From positions 3,281,717 to 3,345,716 of the forward strand of contig KL647295.1 of assembly GCA_000727475.1 (NCBI GenBank): 64,000 nucleotides of DNA. The letters run 5' to 3'. Position numbers and translations under genes: made by a program. Shown piece by piece: positions 1-49,700 of this stretch. The stretch's first letter is position 1. The number at the start of each line of letters is the position of its first letter. The notes below the pieces were generated by a model. The model was not told where the DNA came from, searched no databases, and saw only the letters and a list, made by a program, of their open reading frames with translations. This DNA comes from Sarcocystis neurona. Its lineage: Eukaryota; Apicomplexa; Conoidasida; Eucoccidiorida; Sarcocystidae.

Positions 1-544
1 CGCATGACTAATGCACAAGTATTCTTCTTCTGCAGCGTCTCGGAGAGGCGTCAAGCGTGAAGAAGAAAAAGAAGAGCAGAAAAAAAGTGTCGGCTGCGGC
101 TTTCACCGACGCAGCAGCAGCAGTTCTACAAAGCAGCAGGGACTGCTTCTGCTGCAGCAGCGAGAATTACTTCTCCGCTCCGTACCCAAGGGCTCCTGCT
201 GCTGCTCCTGTTCCCGCTCCCGCTCCTGCTCCCGCTCCTGGTGCTGCTGCCCCTGCTGCTCCTGCTGCTGCTTTTGGCAGTCGTCCGCTCTCTTTCTCTC
301 CCTGTCTCTGTCTCCGTCTCTCTCGTTTGGGATGCCGAGGAGAGATGCGGCGGCAGCAAACCAAACCGGAACGGCGACGAGGACGGCGACGACCGAGGAG
401 GAGAAGACGAAGAATACAAGAAAGTGGAGAAAAGAGGAGGAGGAGGCGGACAAAAAGCAGGAGGGGGGGGGGGGGCAGAAGCGAAGAAGAGACACGCGAG
501 AAGAGACCGGGACTTTGCGAGGAAAGATTTAGCGAGGAGAATTT
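1..544. other. 3' flank of PKG
   Basis: Downstream of the PKG stop: CAG/CTG-rich from about 105 to 270, pyrimidine-rich, then purine-rich with a G run near 463-475. No gene or clear polyadenylation signal was recognised; the 3' UTR probably lies here. Confidence 0.5.
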
Positions 545-37177
<36,633 letters not shown>

Positions 37178-37180
<3 letters not shown>

Positions 37181-37187
37181 TTTGGGT
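37178..37187 (-). promoter_or_regulatory. PKG translation start context
   Basis: On the minus strand the start reads CACCCAAAATGGGC. The CCAAAATGG core is close to the Toxoplasma consensus gNCAAAATGg, which supports this ATG as the initiator. Confidence 0.6.
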
Positions 37188-37700
37188 GACAGCAACACTG
37201 CTGCTGCTGCTTTTTGTCCTCCTCCTCTTCCTCTTTTTCGTCCTCTGCTTCGTCTTTCTGTTCGTTCTCGTGTTAATAGAGAAGTCGCCTGATATATCGC
37301 TGTCGCTCTCCCCCGTTTTCTTCTCCTTCGTTTTGGCTCCTGCTGCTGCTGCTGCTTCCGCTGCTCTCTTCTGCTGCTTCTCCTCCTCCTCCTCCCCGTC
37401 GGCTGCTGCTGCCGGCTCTTCTCTCCTCCTGCGGCTCCTGCCTTTCTCCGGGGTGTCTGCTGTTGCTTCTGCTGCTGCTGGTGCCGCAGCAGCTCCTCTC
37501 TCTCCCTCCGCTCTGCTGCTGCTGGGAGACGACGCGCTTCTCCTTTCCTACATCACCGCGCGAACGACCGTCCGCGGCGCGCACGCACGCCTCCTCTTCG
37601 CTCCTTCCGCAAAGTAGAAGATGGGCCGCAGAGGAGAGATGAAGACGCAACAGCCGCAGCAGAGACACGCGCGTGGGCCTGAAATTCAAAGAAAAGGCGA
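37181..37700. other. 5' flank of PKG
   Basis: Region upstream of the PKG start, CTG-rich on the plus strand (37195-37530). It probably contains the 5' UTR and promoter; no specific promoter element was recognised. Confidence 0.4.
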
Positions 37701-37744
37701 GAGGAGGGGCTATATCCTTCTTCGTCCATCAATAAACGCCTGCA

Positions 37745-38510
37745 CGTAGAAACAGCAGCAGCAACAGCAGCTCCAGTGGAGGAGAAGAAGAGGCAGCAGC
37801 AGCAATTGCGGCGAGGGCAGCAGAGGCAGGACCGGCAAAATTAGCAGCAGCAGCAGCAGCGCCAGCAACAGCAACAGCAACAGCAAAACTAACGCAGCAA
37901 GTCAGCAGCAACAGCAGCAGCGCAGTGGCAACTGTTTACTTTTTCTTGGGAGAGAGAAAAGTAATAGCAGAAGACAGCTGCTGCAGCAGCAGCAGCACCA
38001 ACAAAAAAACTGGAGCTCTGGGGATACCGACGCCGGCTGCAGCAAACAGCTGCAGCGGCAGCACCAACAATGCAGCAGCAAGACACGTAGCTGCACCAAC
38101 AGCTGCAGTATCCACAGCAGCGGCACCAGCAGCAGCAAGACGAGAGGCACGGCAGCAAGAGGTACAGCAGCACCCGCAACAGCGGCGCAGCAGCAGCATG
38201 CGCGGCAGCAGCATGCGGAGCAGCAGCGGGACGAGACTGACGGCAGCAGGGGAGGTGCAGCACCACTCGCGCAGTAGCAGCAGCAAGTGCCGAACACTGG
38301 AGCAGAAAAACCAAGAACAGCAGGACTACCGGCGAGACTTCGAGCGGCAGCAGGGGCTGCATAACAGCAGCAGTAGCACCACAGGAATTGAACAGCAGTT
38401 GCAGCTCTGCTCGAGTGTTCCACCAGCAGCGCTCCCTCTGCACGGCGCGGCTGCAGATGCTGCTGCGCCGCCCCCGCAGCGAAGGCACTGCAGCAGCAAC
38501 TGCGCTGGGG
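37745..38510. repeat. CAG-rich intergenic tract
   Basis: Interrupted plus-strand CAG triplets. Frames on both strands are open because of composition; no product could be assigned. Confidence 0.75.
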
Positions 38511-38729
38511 GCTAGTTTCGAACTCCATTGCGGCAGCAGCAAAATAAAAGAAACGCATCTCTAAGCAGACCCCACTAGAAACAGCAAGATAAAGAAGACA
38601 CACAAGCGCAGAAGCAGCAGCTGCCTCTGTGTGTCAAGGTGCTGTTAAACATATGCGCAGCAGTCACTTCACCTGCATGCGTATGCTACCCTTAACGCTG
38701 TTATAGACTGCGAGGCTCTCATTGCTGCC

Positions 38730-40165
38730 CCTCCCAGCGAAAAACCGCTGCTGTTGCTGACGAAACTGCTCCTGTTGCTGGCCAAGCTGCTGTTGTTCCT
38801 GCTGAAGAGGCTGCTGCTGCTAGTGACGCTGCCAATGCTGTGCCTACTAGAGAACCTGCTGCTCTACTCCCAGCGAGGGTGCTGCTGCTGATTGCTAGCG
38901 AAGCCGCTGCTGCTGCTATTGCTAGTGAAGCCGCTGCTGCTGGTATTGCTAGTGAAGTCGCTGCTGCTGCTACTGCCAGCGAAGCTGCTGCTGCTACTAC
39001 TGCTAGCGAAGCTCCTGCTGCTGCTGCCCCCACGCTACCAGACGTGCTGCTGCTGCCCGCCGCTAACGAACTTTTTGCTGCTGCCCGCCGCTAAACAACG
39101 TACTGCTGTTACTGCCCCCTGCTAGCACCCAGCTGCTGCCGCTGCTAGAAAAGTGGGTGCTGCTGCTGCTAGGGATGATACCGCTTCTGCAGCTGCCGCT
39201 ACCGAGGCTGCCGGTGCTGCAGCTGTTAGCGCAGTTGCTGCTGCTGTTGCTGTTAGCGAGGCTGCTGCTGCTACTAGCGAAGGGGCTGCTGCTGCTGCAG
39301 CAGCTGGCGCTGCTGTTGCTAACGCCCGTGCGCGTATTTCTTCTAACGCACATGCTGCTACCGTAATGGCAGCTGCTTCTGTTGCTGCTCAAAGAGCTCC
39401 TACACCTGTTGAAATGTGCTGCTGCCCGCGGTGCTGCTGCTGTCCCTGGTGCTGCTGCTGTCCCGGGTGCTGCTACTGTCCCTGGTGATGCTGCCGTCCC
39501 TTGTGATGCTACTGTCCCTGCTGCTGCTGCTGCTGTCCCTGGTGCTGTTGCTGTCCCTGGTGCCGCTGCTGTCCCTGCTGCTGCTGCTGTTGCTCCTGTT
39601 TGAGACGCCGCTGCTGTTGCTGCTGCTGCAGCCCTTCCTCCTAGGCGGCCCCCGCTTGAAGAATTTCTCTGCTGTGTGTCAACTTGACGCTACAAGTTCA
39701 CCTGCCGCTGTCACTGGGAGCGCACTCGTTCCTGCAGTAAATATCTCCGGCAAGGTGCTGTCGCCTGTGCGCGTCCTGCTGTTCAACTGCTCCTGCTATT
39801 TTGTCTGATGCTGCTGCAGCTGTTCCTTGTGTTATATACCTGCTGCTGCAGCGAGTACTGGACTTGCTGCGGACGCCCGCTGTTGCAACTGCAGTAGCTC
39901 CTGCTGCCGGTAGTAGTCTACCACCTGCTGCTGTTGCTCTTGCTCTGTCTGCAACTATAGTTTTGCTGCTGCTGGTAGTGCTGCTGCTGCTCCTCCCCTG
40001 CCGCTCGCTTTTGGTGCGCCCCCACCCCCCCCTGCGCAGCCGCTCGTGTCTCTGTGCTCCTGTCTCTACACCTGCTGCTGCCGCTAACTGCGCGGCTGCT
40101 GCTGCTGCTTCTTCTTCCACTGCTGCTGTTGCTGCTGCTGCTTCTTTGACTGCTGCTGTGTTGCT
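38730..40165. repeat. CTG-rich intergenic tract
   Basis: Interrupted plus-strand CTG triplets, including a clean 27-nt minisatellite (38891-39025) and CCTGGTGCTGCTGTC units (39420-39600). Confidence 0.8.
38891..39025. repeat. 27-nt minisatellite
   Basis: Five consecutive 27-nt units of the form ATTGCTAGYGAAGYCGCTGC plus seven bases. If translated on plus it reads ASEAAAA-type repeats; on minus, SLAIAAAA-type repeats. Confidence 0.88.
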
Positions 40166-40269
40166 GCTGCTGCCTGCTTCTTCAAAGTCGCCTCTCTCTA
40201 CAAGACGCAGCGTCTGTATCAACCTCCACACGTCCTCTTCCTGCAGCCACACGAAGTTCTTGCTCGTCC
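39698..40269 (-). CDS. Candidate exon of an unidentified Ala/Ser-rich protein
   Basis: An open minus frame begins after a plausible acceptor (pyrimidine tract then GTTGAG). It reads NFVWLQEEDVWRLIQTLRLV, then RGDFEEAG and Ala/Glu/Gln runs typical of coccidian homopolymer-bearing exons. I do not recognise the family. The downstream end is unknown, and the Ala/Ser part may be intronic repeat. Other repeat-opened frames in this window proved spurious, so this is only a candidate. Confidence 0.3.
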
Positions 40270-41099
40270 CTCAACAGCAAGAGAAAGCAAAAAGGACGAC
40301 GAGAACGAAGGGAGAGCAGGGAAGAAGAAAAAGGAGAGGAAAACTGAAGAAATAAACGGAGAGAGACGAAACAGCAAGACGCGGGTATTCAGACGAATGT
40401 GCTGTATGTCGCGCATATATATATATATATATATGTATACGTACATACGTATGAATATATATGTATATAGTCCTCCAGAGAGATACGTGAGTCAGCTAAT
40501 ATCCTTATATACATATATATGTATGTATGTGATGCCGCCTGCGTGTATGGGTAAACTGTAGAGGTACATATACATATATATACATATATATATACATAGA
40601 GAGAAAGGGGGAGAGAAATAGAAAGGAGGAGATGTAGCCACGTACGCATGCATACGCACATCTGTAGAGGTATATATGCGCACGCGTGCACAGACATGTA
40701 CGTCCACTAATCTTCCCATACATTTATATATATGACGCCAACTACGTATATGCGTAGAACGTCCAGCAACATATAGATATATATATATATGGCGACCTAT
40801 GTACGGGTCACGTACATCGGTAGCCACCTCTTTCTCTCTTTATATATATACACATATATATGGCGTGTATATATACGTATATATAAGGCGTGATGACAAC
40901 GTATGCGGTAGCTTCGTGGCCACTTGTAGATAGGCGAGAGAAGGGAGGGGAAGTGCAGCATGTCTTGGCAAGAAATTTTTTAGCAGCAACGGAGAACCTA
41001 CACGAGAGCAACTACGAAGTGCCGAAAAAGGAGAGGAGACGAAAGGCGTAGAAATAAGAGGATGAGAGAGAGTGTATTGGTGGGTTATTTCTTACCCCT

Positions 41100-42130
41100 G
41101 AGCAGCTGCAGCAGCACCAGCGCTGTGATTGCCGAGCGAGAGCAGCACGGTCGGGAAGAGCAGCAGCAACAGCAGCAGCAGTGCCTCTCCCTTTCTCCCG
41201 CTGGCTTCACCCTGTGCTGCGCGCGGGGTCAAAAAGCTGCGCTGCTGCTCCTCGCTGTTTCTCTTCTTGGCAGTTCAACGCGGTGGGGCACGCCTGCACG
41301 ACACAAGCTGCTGCTGCTCGTTCGACTGCTGTTCCCCCTGCCACTGCTGCTGCTCCCGCCGTCACTGCTGCTGCTGCACTTGTCACAGCAGCTCTCGCCA
41401 CTGCTGCTGCGGCTCTCGTCACTGCTGCTGTTGCGGCCGTTTCCGCTGCTGCTGTTGCTGTCGCTCGTACTACTCTAACAAATGGCAGTGCTGCTGCTGC
41501 TCCTGCTGTCCTGCTGCTGCTGTCTCTGCTTCTGCTGGTCTGTGCCCGGCGAAACTGACGGTGCCGCTGCTGCTACTGCTGCTGCCATCCGTTCACTTCA
41601 CACAGCGGCTCCCACCGGTCGTTTTCACCCGCAGAAACACGCAGCCGCTGCTGCTGCTCCTGCTGCCTGGCAGAGCTGTTGTGCTGTAGTTGAACTGCGC
41701 AGAGCGGAGGAGACGCTGCTGCTGCTGTTGCAGCTCAGATACACCTGTCCCTGTTCTTCTGAAGACGTGCAGCTGCTAACGTTCTCTGTACAGCGTGAAG
41801 CGGTCGCACAGCTGCTGTTCTGCTTCGGCAGCGAAAATTTCCACGTCCCGCCTCTCCCGCCGCTGCCGCTGTAAGACACCCCACAGCTGCTGCTGCTGTT
41901 TCCCCCGGACACTCTCCTATCCAACAATGGGCTGCTGCTGCTGCTGAAACGGCCCGGAGACTCAAACACCCTGCTGCTGCTGCAGCTAGGCACCCTTCAC
42001 GCCTCTTAATAAAGTAAACACTTCGACTGCCACCGCACTGCTGTTGGTGCTGCTGGTAGCGCTGCTGCTGCCGCTGCTGGTGTTGCTTCTGGCGTGTTGT
42101 GAGTTGCTGCTGCGGCTTCTGCAGCTGCAG
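41100..42130. repeat. CTG-rich intergenic tract
   Basis: Interrupted plus-strand CTG/GCTGCTGCT triplets with intervening unique segments. Confidence 0.7.
41781..41868 (-). CDS. Candidate exon, coiled-coil-like
   Basis: A short minus frame after acceptor TTACAG reads RQRRERRDVEIFAAEAEQQL then CDRFTLYRE, a charged helical pattern. It could belong with the candidate exon at 39698-40269. The donor GTTAGC is weak and there is no homology call. Confidence 0.25.
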
Positions 42131-43457
42131 CTCACTCCCTGCAGGTCAGCACTGCTGCAGGTGGGGTCCTTCCGCAGTGAGCCACGCCGCGGCAGAAGCA
42201 GCAGGGTGCCCAGGATTCGTAGCAGCAGCCGGAGCAAGTCGGGCAGCAGAGAGGAGACGAGGCAGCAGCGACGGAGGAGGACGAAGAAAGCAAGATGCGT
42301 CGCAGCAGCAAGTGAAGGTCCAAAAGGCTAAAAAAGAGACGTGGGGTGGTAGCGGCAGCGGGAAGTGTGCGGCACCAGCAGCAGCGCTATCAAAGAAAAG
42401 CTGCTGCACGACCCAACGCTACTACACTCCCTGAAAGGAAATTTCTGTATACTACAAAAGAGACGGGCGAAGAGGTTGTCCCTGCCGCCGCAGGGAGGAA
42501 CACACAAACATGCGGCAAATAAATAGAAGATATACTCCCGGGGGATCACACACGGTGATGCGCCTAGTCATCCACATGCAGAAAGAGACACACACACACA
42601 CATACATACACACATATATATGTATGTATATCTTTGTGGGTAGTAGGGAGTCGCAGTATATTGAGGGAGAGCAGGGGAGAAGAAGTACACAAGTTCACGC
42701 ATGCAGGCATATACGCAGACATATACGAGTCTCTGTATGTAGGGAGATTTGGCGCATAGGCAGATATATCGCGGAGACAGCGAGACTGGCGAGTTTATCG
42801 GCGGTGAGTCGACGCCAGCGAGGAGGAGACGCGCAGCTGCCACGGCGTTCACTGCGAGGGCAGCGGGGGGGAGAGGAGACGGCGCGAGTAGGCCAGGAGA
42901 CACAGCAGCGGAGTGCTGCAGCGCAGGTGCAGAAGAATTCAGCAACGAGGAATAGAAGGCAGAAAAAAACAGGAAAGCACGTATCTACAGCAACAGCAAG
43001 AAACGCACCACTCGTCTACGTAGGACCCTTCCGATGCACATATATATATGTATTACATAGATTTATATATATGCAAATCTACTCATATATATATAGGTAC
43101 TCACTCATATATATATGTAGAGGTATACAATGCTAGTAGACACGCATGAATTTCTACATATAGATATATATATATATATATTCAGCTACATTTACACATA
43201 TATCTTCCTCTACACATATACATGTGTATAGACTTCTATGTACGTGTGTGCATAGCTACGTCTATATCTAGCTAGTATACAGAGTCACACATACACATAT
43301 ATCCACCTACATCTACCCACCATCGGCATGCATATATATATAAACAGAGAGAAAGCTACTTTTCTTTGTCTCTCTGTTTATCTCTGTTGATACACAAATA
43401 TATATATCTTCGTCTGTGTCTGCGTCTGTTGATGGATGTGTACATATATGCATGCGT

Positions 43458-43773
43458 TTAAAAAAGGCGAACTGTCAGAGAAGCTGCGGAAGTGTCTGAA
43501 TCGAACTCTGCAAGGAGGTCGCTCCACGGCCGAAGACAGACGTCGGAGTATCTGCAGTCCCCCCCCTCCGCGATAGAAAAGGGAAAATGGAGGTGCAGAG
43601 AACTCCTCGCGACCCACCTAAGTCCGTCCACACATACTTCCACAGTTCCCCACACGCAAAAGGGGGAGAGACAGCTACCTCCCCGGTGTACGTACACCCC
43701 AAGAGTGATGGACGATCCAGTGAACTCCGGCGCCCAGACGCTTTCATCTGCGAGCCGCAAAAACTCCGGACCT
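43458..43773 (-). CDS. Candidate terminal exon, unidentified
   Basis: Minus frame of about 105 codons without CAG bias, with an ordinary residue mix (for example EFLRLADESVWAPEF), ending in a stop at 43458-43460. It follows a T-rich stretch and an AG. An alternative frame over the same bases is also open, which lowers confidence. No family recognised. Confidence 0.25.
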
Positions 43774-44719
43774 CTCCACCGGTATATGCAGGAAAAAAAG
43801 TGGGGGGAGAGACGCTGGGATTGGCGAGACGCAGCTAGAGGGAGACACGGAGAAGAGGCTGCGGTGGAGACGGACGATGCAGAGGCCAAGGAGACGGAGA
43901 CGGGAAGAATATCCCGGGGATATTGCGAGACGGAGACACGGAGAAGAGGCTGGGGAGGGGGACACGGAGAGAGAAACGAGGAGGAGATTTTGTGAACACT
44001 TTTCTCTCCAGCGTAGGACCTTCGCATGCAGAAAGTCGTGCACATGAACTTGCGTCCCTCTGCTGTAGTAGAGGGGTATACGTGCGAGCGGTGGCGCATG
44101 CGTCCAGTGTCGTAGATGGTGACGGACAGGACGGAGACGAGACAGGGAGACAGGCACACGGAGAGACACGTAGGAGGGGTGCAGCTACTACACACGGAGA
44201 CAGCAAGGCTTCCACCGAGCGGACGTGGATACTGACCAAGGAGAGGTACACATAGACACGCATGAAATGCACTTCATCAAGAGAAAGGGAGAAGAAAGGC
44301 GGAAAGGAAGGAAGAAAAGGAAAAGAGGAAGTGAATTCCCCTACTCTTCACTCACAGACGGGGGGAAGCGTCCTCACGTTTACCCCAACACAACACTGCA
44401 CATACAGAGAGTCGCATGCACGCATTTATGAATACACGCATTTATGGATGTACACATATAGAGAGAGAGCCGTACCAAGCGGGGTAGAAAGGGAGACACA
44501 ACTTCGCGAGGAGGCAGGACAGCGGGGGGAATGCGTTTCTGCTGTACACGAGGAGACACACAGACGAGGAGATGGACGTGCGTAGATGGGTTTCCTTTGG
44601 GTGAGAAGAAAGGAAAGGATGGACGGGGAAGAATGAAAAAAGGTTAAAATCGTTAGGATTCAGAAGGGTGAAAGGGCTGCAGTGCTGTTCTCTGTGGACG
44701 AACCGCGGGATATGAAGAG

Positions 44720-46720
44720 GAAGACTTGCGCTACTGCTGTTGCTGCTGAGATCTGCTGCGGTGTACGTACACGGCGCCAAAATCTGCAGCATGTGGAACC
44801 TCTGCTGCAGCTGCTGCTTTCCTGGAAATCGGGGCCTGGGGAAGAAGCCGCAGCAAAGGGGCAAACGTAGAGCCAGCAGCAGCGGGCAGACAATCTCGGC
44901 GCAGCAACAGGAACAGCAGAGAAGGAGAGAAGCAGCTGCAGCAGCCGCAGCAGGCAGTCGATGAACGGAAGCAGAGAACAGGCCGAAGACGCGGAGAAGA
45001 AAAGCTGCAGAAGCAACAGCTCCAGCGCGGCAGATGAAACAGGAAGGTCAGCTAGCTGCAGCGCGGACCGTAGACGCTGCAGCAGCCGCAGCAAACGCCT
45101 TTTGTAACAGCAGCCGCAGCAGCTGCTGCTGCTGCCGCAGGAAGAAGAGAAAGACCGGCTGCTGCGCAGCAAGGAGTGACGCAGCCACAGTAGAAGCAGT
45201 TCAGCAAGGAGACCACAGGAACTACATGAAGGACGAAGAACTAACGAGGAGTTGAGAGGCCGGTCAGAGAAAAAAAGAAGAGCAGCACAAGGAGACTGAG
45301 GCAGGGACTGTCTGCCACAAAAGAGGAAGCACACGGACAAAGGACGCGCCGATAATAATGTACTGCAGCATCATACAGGTCGAGATGGAAGAATATTATG
45401 CAGCAAGTGTTGAAGTCTCTTGCTGCTGCTCCTGCCGTGGGAGTTGCCAAAACAGCACTGCTGCCGCTGTCGCTGCTCTCTCATGCCTCTTTTACTGCTG
45501 CTGCTGCCGCTCCTGCCGGCGTTGCTGCTGTTGTTGTTGCTGCAGCCGTTCCCGGCGCTGCCACCTGTTCTGCAGGGCTGCTGCAGCTCGACGCTATCGA
45601 GACGAGGGAGGCGTGCTGCGCTGCAGCACAAGTTTTGACACGCGGGGACAAAAGGAATGCGCTCTAGCGGCGGCACACCGCGCTGCTACTCACGGCGGAG
45701 CTGCTGCGCCTGCAGCAGGAGCAGAGCAGCTTTTTTCCCCAGAGGCGAGAGAAGTAGTCAAAGCGGTGCGCTGCAGCAGCAGCAGCAGAAGAGCAGCAGG
45801 AAATATCGGCGGCACGGCAAAGCAGCAGCAACACGCTGAGACGGCCACACGGTAAGGCAAAAGTTCGCAGAGGGTGAGGAAGAAACAGTCACGGCACGCC
45901 CGCGCGCACGCGCATGATGACGACGAGTACTCGTACTTTGGCGCTACAAGTGCAATTCATGGAAACAGCGGAGCTTGGGAGGGTGCTGGCGTGTACGTTT
46001 CACAAGCGACGACGCTCTTGAAGACCTCGAACACCGACGCGGTGGTGGGACAGAGAGAGGCAAAAAAAGTCAACTGCAACAAATCGAATCAGAGAGATGA
46101 CGCCTGGACTTCCACATCATATACAGATATATATACACGAGAGGGAAAAAGGATTTGCTGCTGCTCACGGTCCACTTGCGCTCCTCATCCGTATTCTCTC
46201 ATGCGCCACACGCCGCGCAGCGCGCACCGAAGCGCAGCGCAGCAGCAGCCACAAAAGGCCATGCAGCACCGCTGTCGGAAAAACTCCTCCACGCCGCCGC
46301 GAGCTGTGCGGCAGCAACACGGCAGAGAGGAGCACTCGCAGAAAAAGTAGCAGCAGTAACAGAGCAGCAGCAGCAGCAGCAGGTTCGGCAGCAGCAGCAG
46401 TAGATCCGGCAGCAGCAGCAGCAGCAGCAGTGGGTCTGGGAGCAGCAGCAGCACCTCCAGGACCAGTACCAGCAGCGCTGGTAGCAGCAGTAGCAGCAGC
46501 GCTGGAGGCAGCAGCAGCAACAGCTTTGCGAGCAGCAACGGCTGCTCTCGCAGCAGCAGCACGCCTGTCCGACCGCTCACTGAAGCAGCACCAGCACATC
46601 TTGCAGAAACAGTGTGCTCTTCTGCTGTGGTGGTCCACAGAGATCCACGCCGCTGGGGCGCAAACACTGCAGCAGCAGCAGCACGAGGAGGATCTGACAC
46701 CGCGTTGCAGCAACACGGGG
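44720..46720. repeat. Mixed CAG/CTG intergenic region
   Basis: CTG (44730-44820), CAG (44870-45170), CTG (45420-45600) and CAG (46330-46720) tracts with unique DNA between them. Protein-like frames exist on both strands (for example plus 45379-45667), but strand and exon limits could not be decided. Confidence 0.6.
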
Positions 46721-49700
46721 CCAGGGTCATTCCCCAGCTGCAGCAACAGCAAGCCGCGCCAACAGCCGTTTCGATATAGCTGAGGAGCAACGGCAGGAAG
46801 CAGGGAGGGGATGAAGACCGCGCAGCATCATCCTCACTGTAGCAGCCGCAACAACAGAATAATGTACCAACCCTGCTCGGCTTGACAGAGGCAGCAAATA
46901 ATCTATTTTAGCAGAGGCAGCAGCAACAAGGAAGGCGTCGCACTCAGAGGGAGGACAGATACATAGCAGCGGCTACAGCGGCAACAACCCTGCTGATAAT
47001 CTTTCGTGACTTCGTAGTGCCTCTTCTGTTTGGGGTGTTTGCAGTAGCATCCACTTGTCCTACTGGGTGCGTACACCGCGGAAAAAGCAGTCTGGTGTCT
47101 CTTGCTGCTCCTGCTGTTCTCACCGATGTAGTAGAAAGAGAGTTCCTCCACCCCACCGTGCGTGAGTCGAGCACAGTAGTCGCACGGTTGTAAAATTCAC
47201 AAACACTCCTCTCCCTGTCTAATTACTCACAAAGGAAGTACAGGAGGACCGGACGTGTCTACGCGTAATCGGGTGGAAGTGCATGACACGGGCTGTTGTG
47301 ATGTAATCTCGTATGTTCATGAGAAAATTCTCGAGACGAGGAGCAGCAGTGTAAGAGAAGCTACTTCCCCGATATCCGTGTTCACATGTATGAATACATA
47401 TATATATATATGCGTACATACACGCGTGTGCGTATAGATACCACTGAACTTCCCGTGTTCTGTGTGGTGGGTCTCATTTTGGGAAAGGCTTTTGACGGTC
47501 ACCGATTCCGTCCGAGCTGTTTCGTACAAGATCACGGTAAACAAAATTCCCGTCAGAAGTACCCAGATGATCGAAGAGATGGAACATGCGGCGTATCAAT
47601 TATGCCTGTGTGAACATGGAACTTCTAGTTGTGGATAGTGGAGAAGTAATGGAATGCTGTATAAACAGCAGTATCTGCGGGCTCCCGCGAGGCGCTCTTC
47701 TACGGAGAGCGCGCGCCGTCGTATTCGTGAAAAGTACGAACTGTCACGAAAGCGCGGAAGCATGCACCCTTTTTTCTTCACAGAACTGTATGGTATCAAC
47801 GTAACGTGTCTAGTATTCGTCGCTTGTAAGGATTCCTCTCTTCAAACAGTGAGGAAGTTGGGACCGCAGACGCATTCTCAAAATGAGGGCGTCCATCAGT
47901 GCCAATGGTAGAGATTGGACTCCTCGTAGTCGTAGCGGAACTAATAATCGTAGTAGCAATTACAGTGTGAGTAGAATAATCGGTAGCAGGACCACCGCTC
48001 GAACGGAGAAGACAAATGCTGTACACGAAGACACACACGCAGGCAAAAATTCCTCTGCCACTGCAGCTTATCAGGAAAGGAGAGCACCACCTGAAGGAGG
48101 AGAAGCATGTGATTTGCGAACTCTTAGGAATGGCCTTGGAGAGTGAAGTTGAATCTGAAAAACGCAGGATAGTAGTCGTTTTGTGGTACGGGTGTCTCGC
48201 TCTCCGGTACGGCTGGGGCACGTGCAGGAAATAACAGCAGCGTATTTCTACTTTTGCGCCAGTGCATTTTGTCAAAGAGTATGCAGAGCAGACATACCAT
48301 GACAGGCAGTGGCATAACCTTTCTCCGGAAAAGACCACGCTTCACAAGTGGCGTAATCTGTCCCCCACCTTCATGCATCGATTAGCAATCTCAGTGAAGT
48401 TACGTTATCACCAGCATCTTCTGGGGCTCTAAGTATTCTGAGTTGCCCAATAGTTACTGCGTCCCAACACAAAAGGAGTACTGGCTTCAAGGTGTATAGC
48501 TATTGTATATCTCACACAGGAAGGAAGGCCTTCCTCGGGTCGTGTGCCTTGCAGCACACCCGACCTTTATTTTACTGCTGCACGGGAGCGGAAATCCACC
48601 GTTAATCCACGTGTCATCCGTACAAACTGAGACAGAGGAGAGACGCAGTAAATTCCACTTAGGCTGCTTCGAGTATACAGTAAAGGTAAGTCGATGGCAA
48701 GGTGACCCTCATTCTAGTGACAGTGAGTAATACTTCTCAACACAAAGGACGGAGGACTGCTCGCTGGTCGCCGAAATACGTCCAGCTGTTCTAAAATGTC
48801 TCCTAAAAATGCTCTCCTAGGTGGATAGTACGCACTAACATCACACTTATACGTAGGCGGCGTAGATGTGTTACTACTCGTAGGATTGTCGTCTCTGGCT
48901 GCAAAGGGGTACACTCACCATCTCTCATGCACTACAGGTTTTTTTTTTGTTGTCGGCCCCGTGGGGCTCCATACATACACACATACGGGGAAGTACATAC
49001 TTTACTTTTGGCTTACATAGCGTAGGGAGGAAAAAATTAGCGGTTGCGTGGCAGGCGTCCATGTCGTGGTCGTAAAAAACTCCATAATGTGTGTATCTAT
49101 GAATGTGTACGAATGTCTTCCGCTCTTCTTTATCTTTCCTCCTTCCCCGCCGTGTCCTTATGAATGTGAGTACCACGTTTGTTTAGAGCGCTGGTGTACC
49201 CGCCGCGTGAGCATTGCACCACTGGCCTGTTGTCTCACTTGACGGGAATTTTAGCCTCAGGAAGCAGGCTCTTGCGCGCTGCTAGATGAGGAATACAGAA
49301 CTTAAACATAGAAGCAGCAACGAGTGCCAAAAAACAGTGCGTAACATTCGACTTTTTACAGGCGAGCCATACATACCCGGCAGCGGTAGCAAGAAGGTGA
49401 TGGCGAGCAGTAGCAGATGCAGCATAAATGGTCTGCAGACCTGCTGAGCGTCACCGGATGGCGGCCCAATAAAAAAACTCTCAGCAAGAACAACAACAGA
49501 CAAAGCAGCAGGGTCGCAGAAGAAGGGACAGGAGCAACAACAGGAGCAGCAGCGGTAACCGAGCGGGAGGAGCGGTGGCAAAGCTGACTCATCTTCTGCT
49601 GTAGCAGCCTAGGACTACACATAAAGACAATGAGTTGCCGTATGTAGAACTGTATGGACGCAAACGTAAAGAAAGTAAAAATATACGTACTGATATATAT

